Of a DNA stretch of 64,000 nucleotides, positions 26,723 through 36,902 are shown piece by piece. Under the pieces are notes generated by a model. That model was given only the letters and a program-made list of their open reading frames with translations. It had not been told where the DNA came from and searched no databases. This DNA is from Deminuibacter soli. GTDB lineage: Bacteria; Bacteroidota; Bacteroidia; Chitinophagales; Chitinophagaceae. Position 1 is the first letter of the stretch; every line of letters starts with the position of its first letter. The position numbers and the translations under genes were made by a program. Location of the stretch: assembly GCF_003412455.1 (NCBI RefSeq), contig NZ_QTJU01000005.1, forward strand, positions 62,001-126,000, given 5' to 3'.

Positions 26723-28228
26723 ATGCACCGACTTACCTTAGCCCGTATATATATCTGTATTTGCTTTGCTGCAATGCTGCTGCCCGCAGCAGCTTACAGC
26801 CAGTCCAAAGCCCCGCAAACCAACGCCGGTACTGCCCTGCACCTGTTACCTGTAAAAAACATGCGGAACGACTTAACCCTGTTATGGCAGGCCATACAGC
26901 ACATGCACCCGGCATACGGACTGTATTACCCGGCCGATTCCCTGCAGCTGCTGTACCGGCAAACCCTTGCTGCAATGGATACGCCTGCAACCGAATCTGC
27001 ATTTATGAGCCATATATACCCCCTGCTTAGCAAACTCGCCTGCGGACATACACAGTTAAAACATTCAGCAGGCTATACAAGGGTACCCAGCCCTCACCTG
27101 CCCTTTGAAGTACTGGCGCAGCATCACCGCGCCTGGGTTACCACGCACCAGGTAAATACCATTGCCACAGGCGATGAAATACACAGCATTAATGGTATAG
27201 ATGTAAAACATATTATTGCACATGGGTATAACCTGTACGCAGGCGATGGCTATAACGAAACCTTTAAAGAATTATTCCTGAGCGAATACGATGGGTTTGA
27301 AGATGCATGTAACGACTTACACCTGCAACCACCCTACCGGCTGGTACTTACCACAAAAGATGGCGTGCATAAGCAGGTTACAGTAAGCATGCCGGCAGGC
27401 AATGCAACAATGCCCGCAACAGCAGCACAATCAAACGCTGTCAGCAACTGGATAACAGATACCACCATTGCAGATGGCCGCCTGCAGTTTTTGAAACACC
27501 AGCCTGTTGCCTGGTTCAGGGCAGGCGCTTACCAGTACAGCGATACCCTGCTTTTTAAAGAGGTATTTCAACACGTACACGATGCACACACCCGCACCCT
27601 GATACTGGATTTGCGCCACAATACCGGCGGTGACATACGCGTGGCAGCGAAACTATTGTCCTACCTCGCAGATGCTCCCTACCACATGATCAGCCGTATG
27701 GAATCGCGCATTCCCAACCCCGCAATAAATGGTTTTGAACAATATTTTGATACCGACCGCACAGCCGGTTTCAATGAAGGCTTTTATGCAGGTAAACAGG
27801 CCGGCAACTGGTACCAGGTAAATTTTAAGCCGGCCTTTGGCGATGTAGCTGCCACACTCCCGTTAAGCACCGTTGATCATTTTGATGGCCGCTTACTGGT
27901 ATTGATTGATGGTGCAACCTTTTCCGCGGGCGCGCACACCGCAGCGGCCATCCGGGCACAATGCAGAAACGCCCGTTTCATAGGCCGCGAAACAGCAGGC
28001 AATGAAGAAGGCTGCAGCGGCGGCACTATTCAGCATTTCACCTTGCCCAATACCGGTATTGTTGTGGAGTTTCCCTGGATGCGCGTAGTATCTGTAGCCC
28101 AACACCCGGTACCCGGCCGCGGTGTTATGCCCGATGACACCGTAGAGTACACTGCAGCGGATATTGTACAACAAAATGACCTGGATATACAACGGGCATT
28201 GTTGCTGGTTGAAAAGTATATGCCATGA
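26723..28228 (+). CDS. S41-family peptidase-like protein
   Basis: 501 residues with a signal peptide (ends AAAYSQS), so periplasmic. An N-terminal helical region contains LWQAIQHMHPAYGLYY. A PDZ-like segment carries GDEIHSINGIDVKHI. The catalytic domain runs LILDLRHNTGGDIRVAAKLL to VVEFPWMRVV. The nucleophile would be Ser in DGATFSAGAHTAA. The Lys of classic Ctp proteases is replaced here by Glu in GRETAGNEEGCSGG, as in a Bacteroidota subgroup, so the catalytic mechanism may differ from that of CtpA. Confidence 0.85.
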   Translation: MHRLTLARIYICICFAAMLLPAAAYSQSKAPQTNAGTALHLLPVKNMRNDLTLLWQAIQHMHPAYGLYYPADSLQLLYRQTLAAMDTPATESAFMSHIYPLLSKLACGHTQLKHSAGYTRVPSPHLPFEVLAQHHRAWVTTHQVNTIATGDEIHSINGIDVKHIIAHGYNLYAGDGYNETFKELFLSEYDGFEDACNDLHLQPPYRLVLTTKDGVHKQVTVSMPAGNATMPATAAQSNAVSNWITDTTIADGRLQFLKHQPVAWFRAGAYQYSDTLLFKEVFQHVHDAHTRTLILDLRHNTGGDIRVAAKLLSYLADAPYHMISRMESRIPNPAINGFEQYFDTDRTAGFNEGFYAGKQAGNWYQVNFKPAFGDVAATLPLSTVDHFDGRLLVLIDGATFSAGAHTAAAIRAQCRNARFIGRETAGNEEGCSGGTIQHFTLPNTGIVVEFPWMRVVSVAQHPVPGRGVMPDDTVEYTAADIVQQNDLDIQRALLLVEKYMP

Positions 28229-28276
28229 ACGGCGTGTTCGCGGAGAACTTTTCTGGATGTCAGTGAGTGCTCATCG

Positions 28277-29413
28277 CTATTCCATCAGCCCTTCGGCCAG
28301 TTTGTCTTTCAGATCGTTTACCCTGTCCTGGCCGGTGATTTCATTTACCAGTATTACGATGCCGGTATTGTTTGCAGGGTATAATACACAGATCGAATTA
28401 AAACCAGTGCCTTCATGGCCGCTGTGTAACAGGTAGTGGTGTTGCTGCGCATCAATACCTTTAAACCAGCCCAAACCCAGTTCTGTATCTGCATCTTTAA
28501 AAGTAGTGGTATGTGCCAGCTGCACTGCACTGTTGTGTTCGTTTAAATTCCATTGTATAAACTTTACCATGTCTGCAGCGGTAGACAACAGGCTGGGCGC
28601 AGCCCTGAAACCTTTGTCAACGATGAACGGCAATGCTTTCCCGTTTTCATCATAACCTTGTACCACGCGGTCTTGCTGTGCTGCATACAGCGTTAAACGC
28701 GAATCATGCATATTCAGACTGTCGCGCAGAAACTGCGTAAGCAGTGTTTCATATGGCTGGTGATACACCTTTTCCATAATCGCCATCAATACCATCATAC
28801 CATTGCCATTGTACCTTAATTTTGTGCCGGGTACGGTGTCCAGCACAAAATGATGCATGTCTTTAATAAGACTGTCTGCCGTGTAGGCCCTGTACCAGTC
28901 ACCGAAGCGTTGCGGATCGAGCTTCAGAACACTGTCGAGATAAGCATCAGCATACGTGCGCGACATACCGGGCATGGCCGAAGTATGATTGGCCAGGTGT
29001 ACCACGCGCACAGGCTGCTGCCGGTAAACGAGGTTGGGATATTTGCCGGGCAGGTATTTCCGGATATCTTCATTCAGCTGCAGGCGGCTGGCCACCACTG
29101 CCCTTGCGGCCATGGAACACAGAAACACTTTGGCCACTGAGCCTATGCCGTAAACACTTTCGCTGGTGGGCAATGCGCCGGCACCCTTGTGGTAATTATA
29201 AAAATAAACATGCCCGTTTTGCACAATACCGATGGATAGCGAATTGGCATGCGGATGTTGCATATACGCAGATGCAGCAGTTTGCACCAGGCTGTCCAGC
29301 CGGGTTTGCTGCCTGTTGTCAGCAATCAATGTAGTATCCGTAAAAGGCGCTGCATGCGCACCTGCATATTCCAGTAAAAGGAGAATGGCGAGTAAAGCGG
29401 TTATGGTTTTCAT
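28277..29413 (-). CDS. serine hydrolase (beta-lactamase/AmpC-like fold)
   Basis: 378 residues from the ATG at 29413, at the start of a signal peptide (LLAILLLLEYAGAHA). The catalytic Ser92-x-x-Lys95 stands in GIGSVAKVF. The second motif aligns at LRYNGNGMM, slightly unlike the usual YxN. HSGHEGTGF takes the place of the KTG-type triad. The pattern fits the class C-type beta-lactamase/D-aminopeptidase/esterase superfamily. It acts in the periplasm on an unknown ester or peptide. It is convergent with the S41 gene, 48 bases apart. Confidence 0.85.
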   Translation of the reverse strand: MKTITALLAILLLLEYAGAHAAPFTDTTLIADNRQQTRLDSLVQTAASAYMQHPHANSLSIGIVQNGHVYFYNYHKGAGALPTSESVYGIGSVAKVFLCSMAARAVVASRLQLNEDIRKYLPGKYPNLVYRQQPVRVVHLANHTSAMPGMSRTYADAYLDSVLKLDPQRFGDWYRAYTADSLIKDMHHFVLDTVPGTKLRYNGNGMMVLMAIMEKVYHQPYETLLTQFLRDSLNMHDSRLTLYAAQQDRVVQGYDENGKALPFIVDKGFRAAPSLLSTAADMVKFIQWNLNEHNSAVQLAHTTTFKDADTELGLGWFKGIDAQQHHYLLHSGHEGTGFNSICVLYPANNTGIVILVNEITGQDRVNDLKDKLAEGLME

Positions 29414-29552
29414 ACGTGCATGAAAATACAACGAATGTATCATTTGCTTGGTGGCAGCACCTGTTTTCAGGTAATATTACCCGGAAGCAGGTAGTGCACA
29501 ATGCCATCCCGGCGCATGCAACCGCACGGCATAATCTTTGACACGGCTTGGT

Positions 29553-32093
29553 ATGCGTCAGGATAAATCACACAACGATACTTCTTCCTTCCGGGGCTTT
29601 GTTCATGTGCGCGGTGCGCGCGAGCACAATCTCAAAAACATCAATGTACAAATACCGCGCGATGCACTGGTGGTGTTTACCGGTGTTTCCGGCTCAGGCA
29701 AATCATCACTCGCCTTTGGTACTTTGTATGCCGAAGCACAGCGCCGTTATCTTGAATCGGTATCGCCTTATGCAAGAAGGCTGTTTAACCAGATGGCCAT
29801 TCCCGAGGTAGACGAAATTGAAGGACTGCCACCTGCCATTGCCCTGCAGCAACAGCGCGGTGCAGCATCCACACGTTCATCTGTTGGCAGTGTAACCACT
29901 TTGTCGAACCTGCTGCGCATGCTGTATTCAAGAGCCGGTGATTATCCTGCCGGGCAACCCATTATTTATGCAGAAGCGTTTTCTCCCAATACGCCCGAAG
30001 GCGCATGCCCTGCATGCCACGGCCTGGGCAGGGTGTACGAGGTAACAGAAAAATCAATGGTGCCCGATGATTCGCTCACCATCCGCGAGCGGGCCATTGC
30101 TGCATGGCCTACGGCCTGGCAAGGACAAAACCTGCGGGAAATACTCATGACACTTGGTTATGATGTTGACAAACCCTGGCGCGACCTGCCGCAGAAAGAC
30201 CGTGACTGGATACTGTTTACCGAAGAGCAACCCGTTGTACCCGTTTATTCCGGCTTTGACGCGGCACAGGTAAAACAGGCACTCAAAAGCAAGATGACAC
30301 CAAGTTATATGGGCACATTCACCGGCGCCAAACGGTACGTGCTGCATACGTTTGCCAATACGCAAAGCCAGTTGATGAAAAAACGCGTGCTGCAATACAT
30401 GCTCAGCAGCGAATGCCCGCTTTGCAAAGGCAAGCGTTTGCGGAAGGAATCATTGACCGTAAAATTTGCGGGGCTGGATATTGCAGATATGTCCGGCGTG
30501 CCGCTGTCGAAACTGCACAGCATCTTTCTGCCCTATGCAGAAGGCAATACTAAAACCACCAGGTTAGCAGCAGAACACCCCGAGAAACAAATGGTCACCC
30601 AACGCATTGCACAGGACATGATTGCACGGCTCAATGTGATACTGGATCTCGGGCTGGGCTATCTTACCATTGAAAGAAGCACCCCGACACTCTCCCCCGG
30701 CGAACTGCAACGCCTGCGACTGGCCACGCAGGTGCGCTCCAATTTATTTGGTGTGGTGTATGTGCTCGATGAGCCCTCTGCGGGTTTGCACCCTGCCGAC
30801 ACAGAGGCGCTGCTGCGCGCACTTGACCGGCTAAAGGCGGCAGGCAATTCCCTGTTCGTGGTAGAACATGAAGTGGATGTAATACGGCATGCAGACTGGA
30901 TTGTAGACATTGGCCCGAAAGCAGGTGAACTGGGCGGAGAAGTATTGTACAGCGGTCCGCCGGATGGCCTGAAACAAATTGAACCCTCCAGTACACGACA
31001 TTATATTTACAACAACCATCCCCTGGCAATCAGCAGAAACCGTGCCCCCAAAGGATGGCTGAAGCTGGAAGATGTGACGCGCAACAACCTGCACCAGTTG
31101 CGGGTAGATTTTCCGCTGGGTGTATTTACCAGTGTCACCGGCATTTCCGGCTCAGGCAAAAGCAGTTTAATCAGCCAGGCACTGGTAGAACTGGTGGCCG
31201 CACAACTGGGCCAGGATATAGCCGAAACACCCGAAGATGAAACAGCTTTGCTGGAACAGGAAACGGTTACCGTAAGCGGCAGGATAACTGCAGGTATGGA
31301 GGCCGTTAAACGCCTGGTGGTGGTTGATCAGAAACCCATTGGCCGTACGCCGCGCTCTAACCTGGCCACGTATACAGGACTGTTTGATCATGTAAGAAAA
31401 TTGTTTGCCAACACTCCCATGGCTAAAAAGCGCAAGTATGATGCAGGACGTTTTTCTTTTAATGTGGGCAAAGGCAGGTGCCCGCATTGCGAAGGCGAAG
31501 GCTTTGTAATGGTAGAGTTGTTGTTTCTGCCAAGCGTATACGCACCCTGCCCTACCTGCCATGGCACACGCTACAACAGCAAAACGCTGGAGGTGTTATA
31601 CAAGGAAAAAAACATCGCGGAAGTATTAAACATGACAGTAGATGCGGCAGCGGAATTTTTCGCGGCAGCGCCTGCTATGTACCGCGCACTGGATGTGGTA
31701 AAACAGGTGGGATTGGGTTACCTGCGGCTTGGTCAGCCTGCTACAGAACTATCGGGCGGCGAAGCACAGCGTATTAAACTGGCCACCGAATTGCAGCGCA
31801 CCCAACATGGCAATACTTTATATATACTGGATGAGCCAACCACCGGCCTGCACCCTTCAGACGTTGAAAAACTGCTGGTGCAGCTGGATAAACTGGTAGA
31901 ACAGGGCAATACTGTAATTGTGGTAGAGCATGACATGCATGTAATTGCTGCAAGTGACTGGATTATCGATATTGGTCCGGGTGCAGGTGAGCTCGGCGGC
32001 AAGGTAGTGGTGGCAGGAACGCCCGCAACCGTAGCCGCTGCTGCGAAAAGCAAAACAGCAGGTTACCTTAAGAAGTATGTGAACAACAGGTAA
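29553..32093 (+). CDS. UvrA-like ABC excinuclease paralogue (short form)
   Basis: About 846 residues from the ATG at 29553 (the same frame has a TTG at 29538). Two ABC ATPase modules: Walker [10 protein letters not shown] near 45 and GISGSGKSS in the middle. Signatures are LSPGELQRL and LSGGEAQR, Walker [15 protein letters not shown] and [13 protein letters not shown]. Zinc-binding Cys pairs are CPACHG, CPLCKG, CPHCEG and CPTCHG. Housekeeping UvrA is about 940 residues. The shortening and the N-terminal module ([25 protein letters not shown]) match the class II UvrA (UvrA2) group, which lacks the UvrB-binding insert and is linked to resistance to DNA-binding drugs. It stands alone. Confidence 0.85.
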   Translation: MRQDKSHNDTSSFRGFVHVRGAREHNLKNINVQIPRDALVVFTGVSGSGKSSLAFGTLYAEAQRRYLESVSPYARRLFNQMAIPEVDEIEGLPPAIALQQQRGAASTRSSVGSVTTLSNLLRMLYSRAGDYPAGQPIIYAEAFSPNTPEGACPACHGLGRVYEVTEKSMVPDDSLTIRERAIAAWPTAWQGQNLREILMTLGYDVDKPWRDLPQKDRDWILFTEEQPVVPVYSGFDAAQVKQALKSKMTPSYMGTFTGAKRYVLHTFANTQSQLMKKRVLQYMLSSECPLCKGKRLRKESLTVKFAGLDIADMSGVPLSKLHSIFLPYAEGNTKTTRLAAEHPEKQMVTQRIAQDMIARLNVILDLGLGYLTIERSTPTLSPGELQRLRLATQVRSNLFGVVYVLDEPSAGLHPADTEALLRALDRLKAAGNSLFVVEHEVDVIRHADWIVDIGPKAGELGGEVLYSGPPDGLKQIEPSSTRHYIYNNHPLAISRNRAPKGWLKLEDVTRNNLHQLRVDFPLGVFTSVTGISGSGKSSLISQALVELVAAQLGQDIAETPEDETALLEQETVTVSGRITAGMEAVKRLVVVDQKPIGRTPRSNLATYTGLFDHVRKLFANTPMAKKRKYDAGRFSFNVGKGRCPHCEGEGFVMVELLFLPSVYAPCPTCHGTRYNSKTLEVLYKEKNIAEVLNMTVDAAAEFFAAAPAMYRALDVVKQVGLGYLRLGQPATELSGGEAQRIKLATELQRTQHGNTLYILDEPTTGLHPSDVEKLLVQLDKLVEQGNTVIVVEHDMHVIAASDWIIDIGPGAGELGGKVVVAGTPATVAAAAKSKTAGYLKKYVNNR

Positions 32094-32149
32094 AACCGCA
32101 TTGTCGCGAACACATCCTGCATTTGACCCGAACGCCGCCATGGTTTGAT

Positions 32150-32265
32150 GGAAGACAGCTGCAAGCTCGACATGTCGATGTCTCGATTCTCGAAAATTGG
32201 TGCCCGCTCATATCATCTCGATTGTCGACTGTCGATTCTCGATGTCCCTCACGATTCACGCTGTC
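32150..32265. repeat. mosaic intergenic repeat
   Basis: It contains AGACAGCTGCAAGCTCGACA, GTCTCGATTCTCGAAAATTG, GTGCCCGCTCATATCA, then TCGATTGTCGACTGTCGATT and CCTCACGATTCACGC. All are modules of the 15.3-kb repeat. It runs straight into the stop codon of the FGE gene (32266). Confidence 0.75.
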
Positions 32266-33489
32266 TCATCGCTGCGCGAGCTGCGTATGCTGTTCCAGCA
32301 ATTTGCGCCAGGCTGCATCTGTAAGCACACAACGGAAACCGGTATGATTTTCCCCTGAATCGGGTGAAGTTTTCATTCTTGCCGAAGGGCGGTAGCTGGC
32401 GCAGTAGGCGGCATTGCAAAGAAAAGAACCGCCGCGCACCACGCGTTTGGGGGCATACGGTTCATCGGGGTCGTACGATTTGGCCGGCCCCTGCGGGTTG
32501 TGTACCGTGCCTTTTTCAAGATCTGTTTTATACGTGTCAGGGCGGTACCAGTCGTTACACCATTCCCATACATTGCCCATCATATCGTACAAACCATAAG
32601 CATTGGCTTCATAGGAAGCTACCGGCGCAGATAATACATACCCATCTTTTTGGGTGTTGCGGTAAGGAAAGGAGCCCTGCCATATATTGGCCTTATCGCT
32701 CTCCTCATCCATGGAAACCGTTTCGTCCCAGCCATATTCCCTACCCTCTTTGCCGCCGCGTGCGGCATACTCCCACTGCGCTTCTGTTGGCAGCGCCTTG
32801 CCGGCCCATTGTGCGTAAGCCAAAGCATCTGTCCAGCAAATCTGTACCACGGGATGCTTCTCCAAACCGGGCTGATTGCCTGCTCCGTCGGGGTTCCGCC
32901 AGTTTACACCAGGTACATAGCGCCACCACTGGCTATAATCGTTCAGGTCAACAGCATGTTGTGTGGGTGTAAACACCATAGCCCCGGCCACCAGCAATGC
33001 ATCATCCGGTTTGGGGGTACCGGGCGGCAGCTGTTGCTTCAGTTCTTCCCATTGCGGCTTTTGCTCTGCAACGGTTACAAAATGGGTGGCCTGTATAAAC
33101 TGTGCAAATGCGGCATTGGTCAATTCCGTCTGGTCCATCCAGAACCCGTCAAGTGCTACGCGGTGCTGCGGAAACTCATCTTTCCTGCTGAAGCTGCCTA
33201 CACCGCCCATGATAAAACTGCCACCCGGAATCCACACCATGCCTGCCGGCCAGGGACGCGGCGGCCAATGCGCAGTATCCGCCGTTGCAGGAATGGCATA
33301 GCCCAGGTTACTTACCTGCATGGTCGCTTTTCCGCCATGTGCCAGTCTGCCGGCACGGGAGGCACCACCACCACAACTAACGGCAGTAACCTTTGCAGAA
33401 TCGCCGGCCGGCTGTTCTTTCACCACACCACTGTTACAAGAAGCCTCCAGCAATGCAAGCATCATAGGAAACAGGATAATCGTACGCAT
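32266..33489 (-). CDS. formylglycine-generating enzyme family lipoprotein
   Basis: 407 residues. Signal with lipobox LLEASC (Cys near 18), so exported and lipid-anchored. The SUMF1/FGE fold starts at WIPGGSFIMGGVG and continues through HRVALDGFWMDQTELTNAAF and CWTDALAYAQWAGKALPTEA. The C-terminal GGSFLCNAAYCASYR keeps both redox Cys (358 and 363) that true FGEs use, with copper, to oxidise a sulfatase Cys to formylglycine; catalytically dead relatives lose them. PDSGENHTGFRC closes the domain. Its likely client is the sulfatase at 54142-55674. The stop codon abuts a mosaic repeat. Confidence 0.9.
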   Translation of the reverse strand: MRTIILFPMMLALLEASCNSGVVKEQPAGDSAKVTAVSCGGGASRAGRLAHGGKATMQVSNLGYAIPATADTAHWPPRPWPAGMVWIPGGSFIMGGVGSFSRKDEFPQHRVALDGFWMDQTELTNAAFAQFIQATHFVTVAEQKPQWEELKQQLPPGTPKPDDALLVAGAMVFTPTQHAVDLNDYSQWWRYVPGVNWRNPDGAGNQPGLEKHPVVQICWTDALAYAQWAGKALPTEAQWEYAARGGKEGREYGWDETVSMDEESDKANIWQGSFPYRNTQKDGYVLSAPVASYEANAYGLYDMMGNVWEWCNDWYRPDTYKTDLEKGTVHNPQGPAKSYDPDEPYAPKRVVRGGSFLCNAAYCASYRPSARMKTSPDSGENHTGFRCVLTDAAWRKLLEQHTQLAQR

Positions 33490-33549
33490 AATTAGCTCAA
33501 TTAAGTTGTTATAATCCCAAAAACGGTAGTCAAAAACCTGCGGCTTTCC

Positions 33550-34353
33550 TCAGCCCTTCCCTGGCCGCGCAAACAATGCATTGTATATGGCATCTGCAAT
33601 TTCGCGTGCAATACTTTCAATGCTTTGCATTTGCAGCTTGTATTCAAAATCACCCATCCACAGCTGTATGCCTGTGGCCGCGGCAATCAACTGCAGCCTT
33701 ATCAGTAACATATTCAGTTCAAACCGCACACTGCCTGTAACAGCCACATTCACGGCAAGATCTGCCCCTGCGCGGCGCACATCGTTTACGTGTGATACAT
33801 AACTCTTCACCAGTATATACGAGAGTGTTTTGATATCACTTTTTTCAGACAGGTACTCACTTACCTGTTCACACAATTTATCTATCAGCACGCTGTACAC
33901 CTGTGTTTTATCCATGCTCACGAACGGGAATATGGCAACGGCGATAAACTCTCCCTTGCCGGCAATTACCTTATGTTTGATACTGCTGTCATCGAGCAGG
34001 TGGTTAAGTTGAAATACAGGGCGGTAACTTCCTTTGGGTATGCTGATGCGTATAGGATCCAGCAAACCCGGCCCTTCATAATACGTGCGCAGTATTTTCC
34101 GCAGCCGGAATGCATAAATACGGATGAGCGAAAAATGCTGCGGGTTAAAATCTTCTCCGCGCCGCAATCCCTTCACTGCAATATTGTATTCCTTTAATTC
34201 ATGTTCCCTGCCTGATAACTTCTCCAATACAATAAACCGCAAAAAATTGCGCAGCACTTTGGATGATTTCAAGCCGGGCGCCAGGAGCAACTTATCAAGT
34301 TGCGCCAGCACTTCGGCTTCATTAAAGTTGTTATTGGCATGCATGTTACCCAT
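33550..34353 (-). CDS. two-domain protein, TolB/FlgO-like C-terminus (paralogue A)
   Basis: 267 residues, no signal peptide. Residues about 10-115 carry a domain shared by three proteins here: SSKVLRNFLRFIVLEKLSGR, LKEYNIAVKGL, FNPQHFSLIRIYAFRLRK and DPIRISIPKGSYRPVF. Similar segments precede TPR or TolB-like domains in proteobacterial adenylate-cyclase-like regulators, as far as I recall. The rest (FIAVAIFPFVSMD to IQLWMGDFEY) looks like the TolB N-terminal/FlgO-type alpha-beta domain: VAIFPF, an ADLAVNVAVTGSVRF strand and a LWMGDF close. The function is unknown; a cytosolic regulator or sensor is a guess. Its upstream region has a GTTAC box. Confidence 0.65.
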   Translation of the reverse strand: MGNMHANNNFNEAEVLAQLDKLLLAPGLKSSKVLRNFLRFIVLEKLSGREHELKEYNIAVKGLRRGEDFNPQHFSLIRIYAFRLRKILRTYYEGPGLLDPIRISIPKGSYRPVFQLNHLLDDSSIKHKVIAGKGEFIAVAIFPFVSMDKTQVYSVLIDKLCEQVSEYLSEKSDIKTLSYILVKSYVSHVNDVRRAGADLAVNVAVTGSVRFELNMLLIRLQLIAAATGIQLWMGDFEYKLQMQSIESIAREIADAIYNALFARPGKG

Positions 34354-34451
34354 AAGTCTCTAGTATTTTTAACGGTCCGGGCGCCGGAACCAGCAGCAAG
34401 GAGCAGAAACCCAATGGGGTATTAACAGGTGTTAACCCATCGAAATTAATT

Positions 34452-34495
34452 CAAAACTTTCTTTAAACATATTACTGCAAAGCTGTAACGGATAC
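34452..34495 (-). promoter_or_regulatory. GTTAC-box promoter of paralogue A
   Basis: Minus strand: GTATCCGTTACA (34484-34495), 24 bases, AAGTTTTG (34452-34459), a one-mismatch -7 box. The start codon is about 98 bases further. It is the weakest -7 box among the protein-gene members. Confidence 0.45.
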
Positions 34496-35170
34496 ATGCT
34501 GTTATAAAGTACCGGCTTATCTTCTTTGCATCTATGCCGTATACCATGCAGCAGTTGTTTAAACAAATGCATTGACCTGTTTACAGGCAGCATGTTTCAG
34601 CACCGGCACTTTAACTTATCATAAAACGCAATGCTATCATATCAGATCCCGCACAGGCAAACAGCCGGAAACATGTAGCCAGCGGGCGTTTATATGTACA
34701 TACAGCTATGTTACACAGAAGGGTTACAAAAAACAAGTGCCTCCTATATTTACCAAACATGCATGCACACTACGTTACACGTTAACGCCTGACATATTAT
34801 AGCCCCTGCAACAAACAATAGCGCAACCCAGTAACCGTTACACCAGTCATTGATCAACTGTTTGAAACAATACTGTAACATCCGCTCAAACCATTACTGC
34901 GACTGAGTTTCAGGACGAATTAAAACAAATATGAAAAGATGTAACAGGTATTTGGTTACTCTTTCAGCCCAGAAACATGTTGCGACTTTTCACAATTTAT
35001 TTTAACTTAACACTACCTATATGAAACCGTTCCTTGTAACACCAATCCGCACTCACCTGAAACTGCTTCCCTAAGTAACCTTTAAGAAGGCATTTATTCA
35101 ACCGAACTCGTGTTCGACAAGTCAATTTTACCGCTGAGTAAACCAAAGCCTTTATCCTAAAATCTTAAAC
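34496..35170. other. long divergent intergenic region with an orphan GTTAC box
   Basis: About 675 bases between paralogues A and B. A full GTAACCGTTACA stands at 34831-34842, but no TAnnTTTG box lies 24-27 bases to either side. Several looser TGTAAC or GTTACA copies occur at about 34775, 34875 and 34940. No convincing gene; the 76-codon frame at 34572-34802 has no protein-like features. Confidence 0.5.
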
Positions 35171-35962
35171 ATGAAAAGCTACCAGCCTGCTGCTTTAACC
35201 AACGACCAGGTCATTGACCAACTTAACCGCCTGATGCACTTTCACCAATTCCAGTCTTCAAAAGTCTTGCAACAATTCCTCCGGTTTGTAGTACAGGAAA
35301 AACTATCGGGCAACGAAATAGGCCTTAAAGAATACACCATTGCAGTAATAGGTCTTGGCAGGCCCAAAACATTTAACCCGCAGCAGGGCACCATCATCAG
35401 AACTTATGCCATTCGATTACGAAAAGTATTAGAGAACTATTATGCAGGCCCCGGCCAGGCAGACCCCATCCGCATCCATATTCCCAAAGGCACCTATGTG
35501 CCCGAGTTTCTTGAAAATATTCCGGCCGGTTTCAATTGCAGTGACGAACTGCTTGTACCTGCAACGCCTCCCATGCCGGTGGCGGTAATTCCTTTTACCA
35601 ATGTAAGTGCAGCATCCATTCAGCCGACCGATATAGATGTGATCTGCGACGAGATAAGCCGCGAGTTGTCTTATAATGATATTTCTGTGCTATCATATCA
35701 TTTTACCAGGCGCGCAGGTTTTATGCAAAAGGAATCGCTTGCACACAAAACAACTTATGCCAAACTGGTGATTACGGGCACTATGATTGAGTTGTTTAAT
35801 AAACTATACCTGAATGTACAGCTGGTAAACATAGAGGCCGACAAACAGCTGTGGGCGGGTATTTTTGAGCAATCGCACAAAGAGCGCAACCTGTTAAAAA
35901 TGGCCACGCATATTTCGCTGGCACTGGCCATTTTCCTGAAGAAAGAAATGCTAAGGCGTTAA
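35171..35962 (+). CDS. two-domain protein, TolB/FlgO-like C-terminus (paralogue B)
   Basis: 263 residues and the same architecture as paralogue A. The N-terminal domain reads SSKVLQQFLRFVVQEKLSG, LKEYTIAVIGL, FNPQQGTIIRTYAIRLRK and DPIRIHIPKGTYVPEF. The C-terminal domain opens with PVAVIPFTNV and ends KQLWAGIFEQSHK. The second half has diverged more than the first, as if the N-terminal domain is under tighter constraint. It is divergent from A and convergent with C, and no signal peptide is visible. Confidence 0.65.
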   Translation: MKSYQPAALTNDQVIDQLNRLMHFHQFQSSKVLQQFLRFVVQEKLSGNEIGLKEYTIAVIGLGRPKTFNPQQGTIIRTYAIRLRKVLENYYAGPGQADPIRIHIPKGTYVPEFLENIPAGFNCSDELLVPATPPMPVAVIPFTNVSAASIQPTDIDVICDEISRELSYNDISVLSYHFTRRAGFMQKESLAHKTTYAKLVITGTMIELFNKLYLNVQLVNIEADKQLWAGIFEQSHKERNLLKMATHISLALAIFLKKEMLRR

Positions 35963-36022
35963 CGGTTCACAGCGTTTTTTTTATACAGCGTGCGCATTCG
36001 CCTGCAGCAAGTGCGCACGCTG

Positions 36023-36826
36023 TTAATCTGCAGCAAGCAAACGCTCTGCTACTACACCATAAATCATCTCTGCCATTTGCCCGGCCACAGATTCAATACT
36101 TTCACTTTGTGCCGCATGCTGCACCTTTTCTGTCCACCATAATATACCTGTACCCGAAGCTATCAGCTGAACAGACAGCTCCAGTACAGCCTGCTGAAAA
36201 CTGATACTGCCTGCAACAGATACATGTGCGCCCAGGTCGGCGCCTACTTTAATCAAATCATCCATTTGCAATGCATAGTTACGCACCAATGCATAGGATA
36301 TCACGCGCACACCCTCCCTGCCTGCCAGGTGCAGGCTCATGTGCTCGCACAACCGGTCAATCAGCACATCATACACCGGCGATCCATTCATACTGAGAAA
36401 CGGGAATACCGCCAGTACCACGCGCTGGTTATTGACCGGTTGTTGTGGCAGCTGCACCGGTACCGCCGTCATATTATTCAAACTGAATTCAGGTTTGTAG
36501 CTGCCTTTGGGAATAAGTATTTTCACCGGGTCGTATTTGCCCTGCCCCGCGTAGTACAATTCCAGCAACTTTCTTAACCTGAATGCATAAATACGGATCA
36601 TCGCAAACTGCTGCGGGTCAAAATCAGCCGGTTTATTTAATCCCTTTACCGCAATGGAATATTCTTTCAGTTCGTCTTCACGCCCCTTCAGCTTTTCCAG
36701 TACCAGGTATTTCAACATGGTTGTTAACACAGTAGAAGATTTAAATGCAGCGCTTTTCAGCAGCCTGTTCAGTTGGGCACGAATATCATCTTCATTGCAC
36801 CCCATGTCTAATTTCAGGTATCCCAT
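36023..36826 (-). CDS. two-domain protein, TolB/FlgO-like C-terminus (paralogue C)
   Basis: 267 residues, closest to paralogue A. The N-terminal domain reads SSTVLTTMLKYLVLEKLKGR, LKEYSIAVKGL, FDPQQFAMIRIYAFRLRK and DPVKILIPKGSYKPEF. The C-terminal domain has VVLAVFPFLSMNGSPVYDVL, IDRLCEHMS, a GADLGAHVSVAGSISFQ strand and ILWWTEKVQ at the end. A and C also share a final SIES-type helix (QSIESIA/ESIESVA). It ends 61 bases from paralogue B on the opposite strand. A GTTAC-box promoter lies 77 bases upstream. Confidence 0.65.
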   Translation of the reverse strand: MGYLKLDMGCNEDDIRAQLNRLLKSAAFKSSTVLTTMLKYLVLEKLKGREDELKEYSIAVKGLNKPADFDPQQFAMIRIYAFRLRKLLELYYAGQGKYDPVKILIPKGSYKPEFSLNNMTAVPVQLPQQPVNNQRVVLAVFPFLSMNGSPVYDVLIDRLCEHMSLHLAGREGVRVISYALVRNYALQMDDLIKVGADLGAHVSVAGSISFQQAVLELSVQLIASGTGILWWTEKVQHAAQSESIESVAGQMAEMIYGVVAERLLAAD

Positions 36827-36902
36827 AATAGTAAGGTGTTGAGTGAGAGGGATTGTTACAGCAGCAATGCAACGGTTGCATTTGCCTGCCGGGAAGGTGA
36901 TA

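Noticed and set aside
34572-34802. 76-codon frame between paralogues A and B
   Set aside because: No protein-like features and no promoter; the region is better explained as regulatory.
34831-34842. Perfect GTAACCGTTACA box as promoter of paralogue B
   Set aside because: No TAnnTTTG-like box lies 24-27 bases away in either direction, and the gene starts 330 bases downstream.
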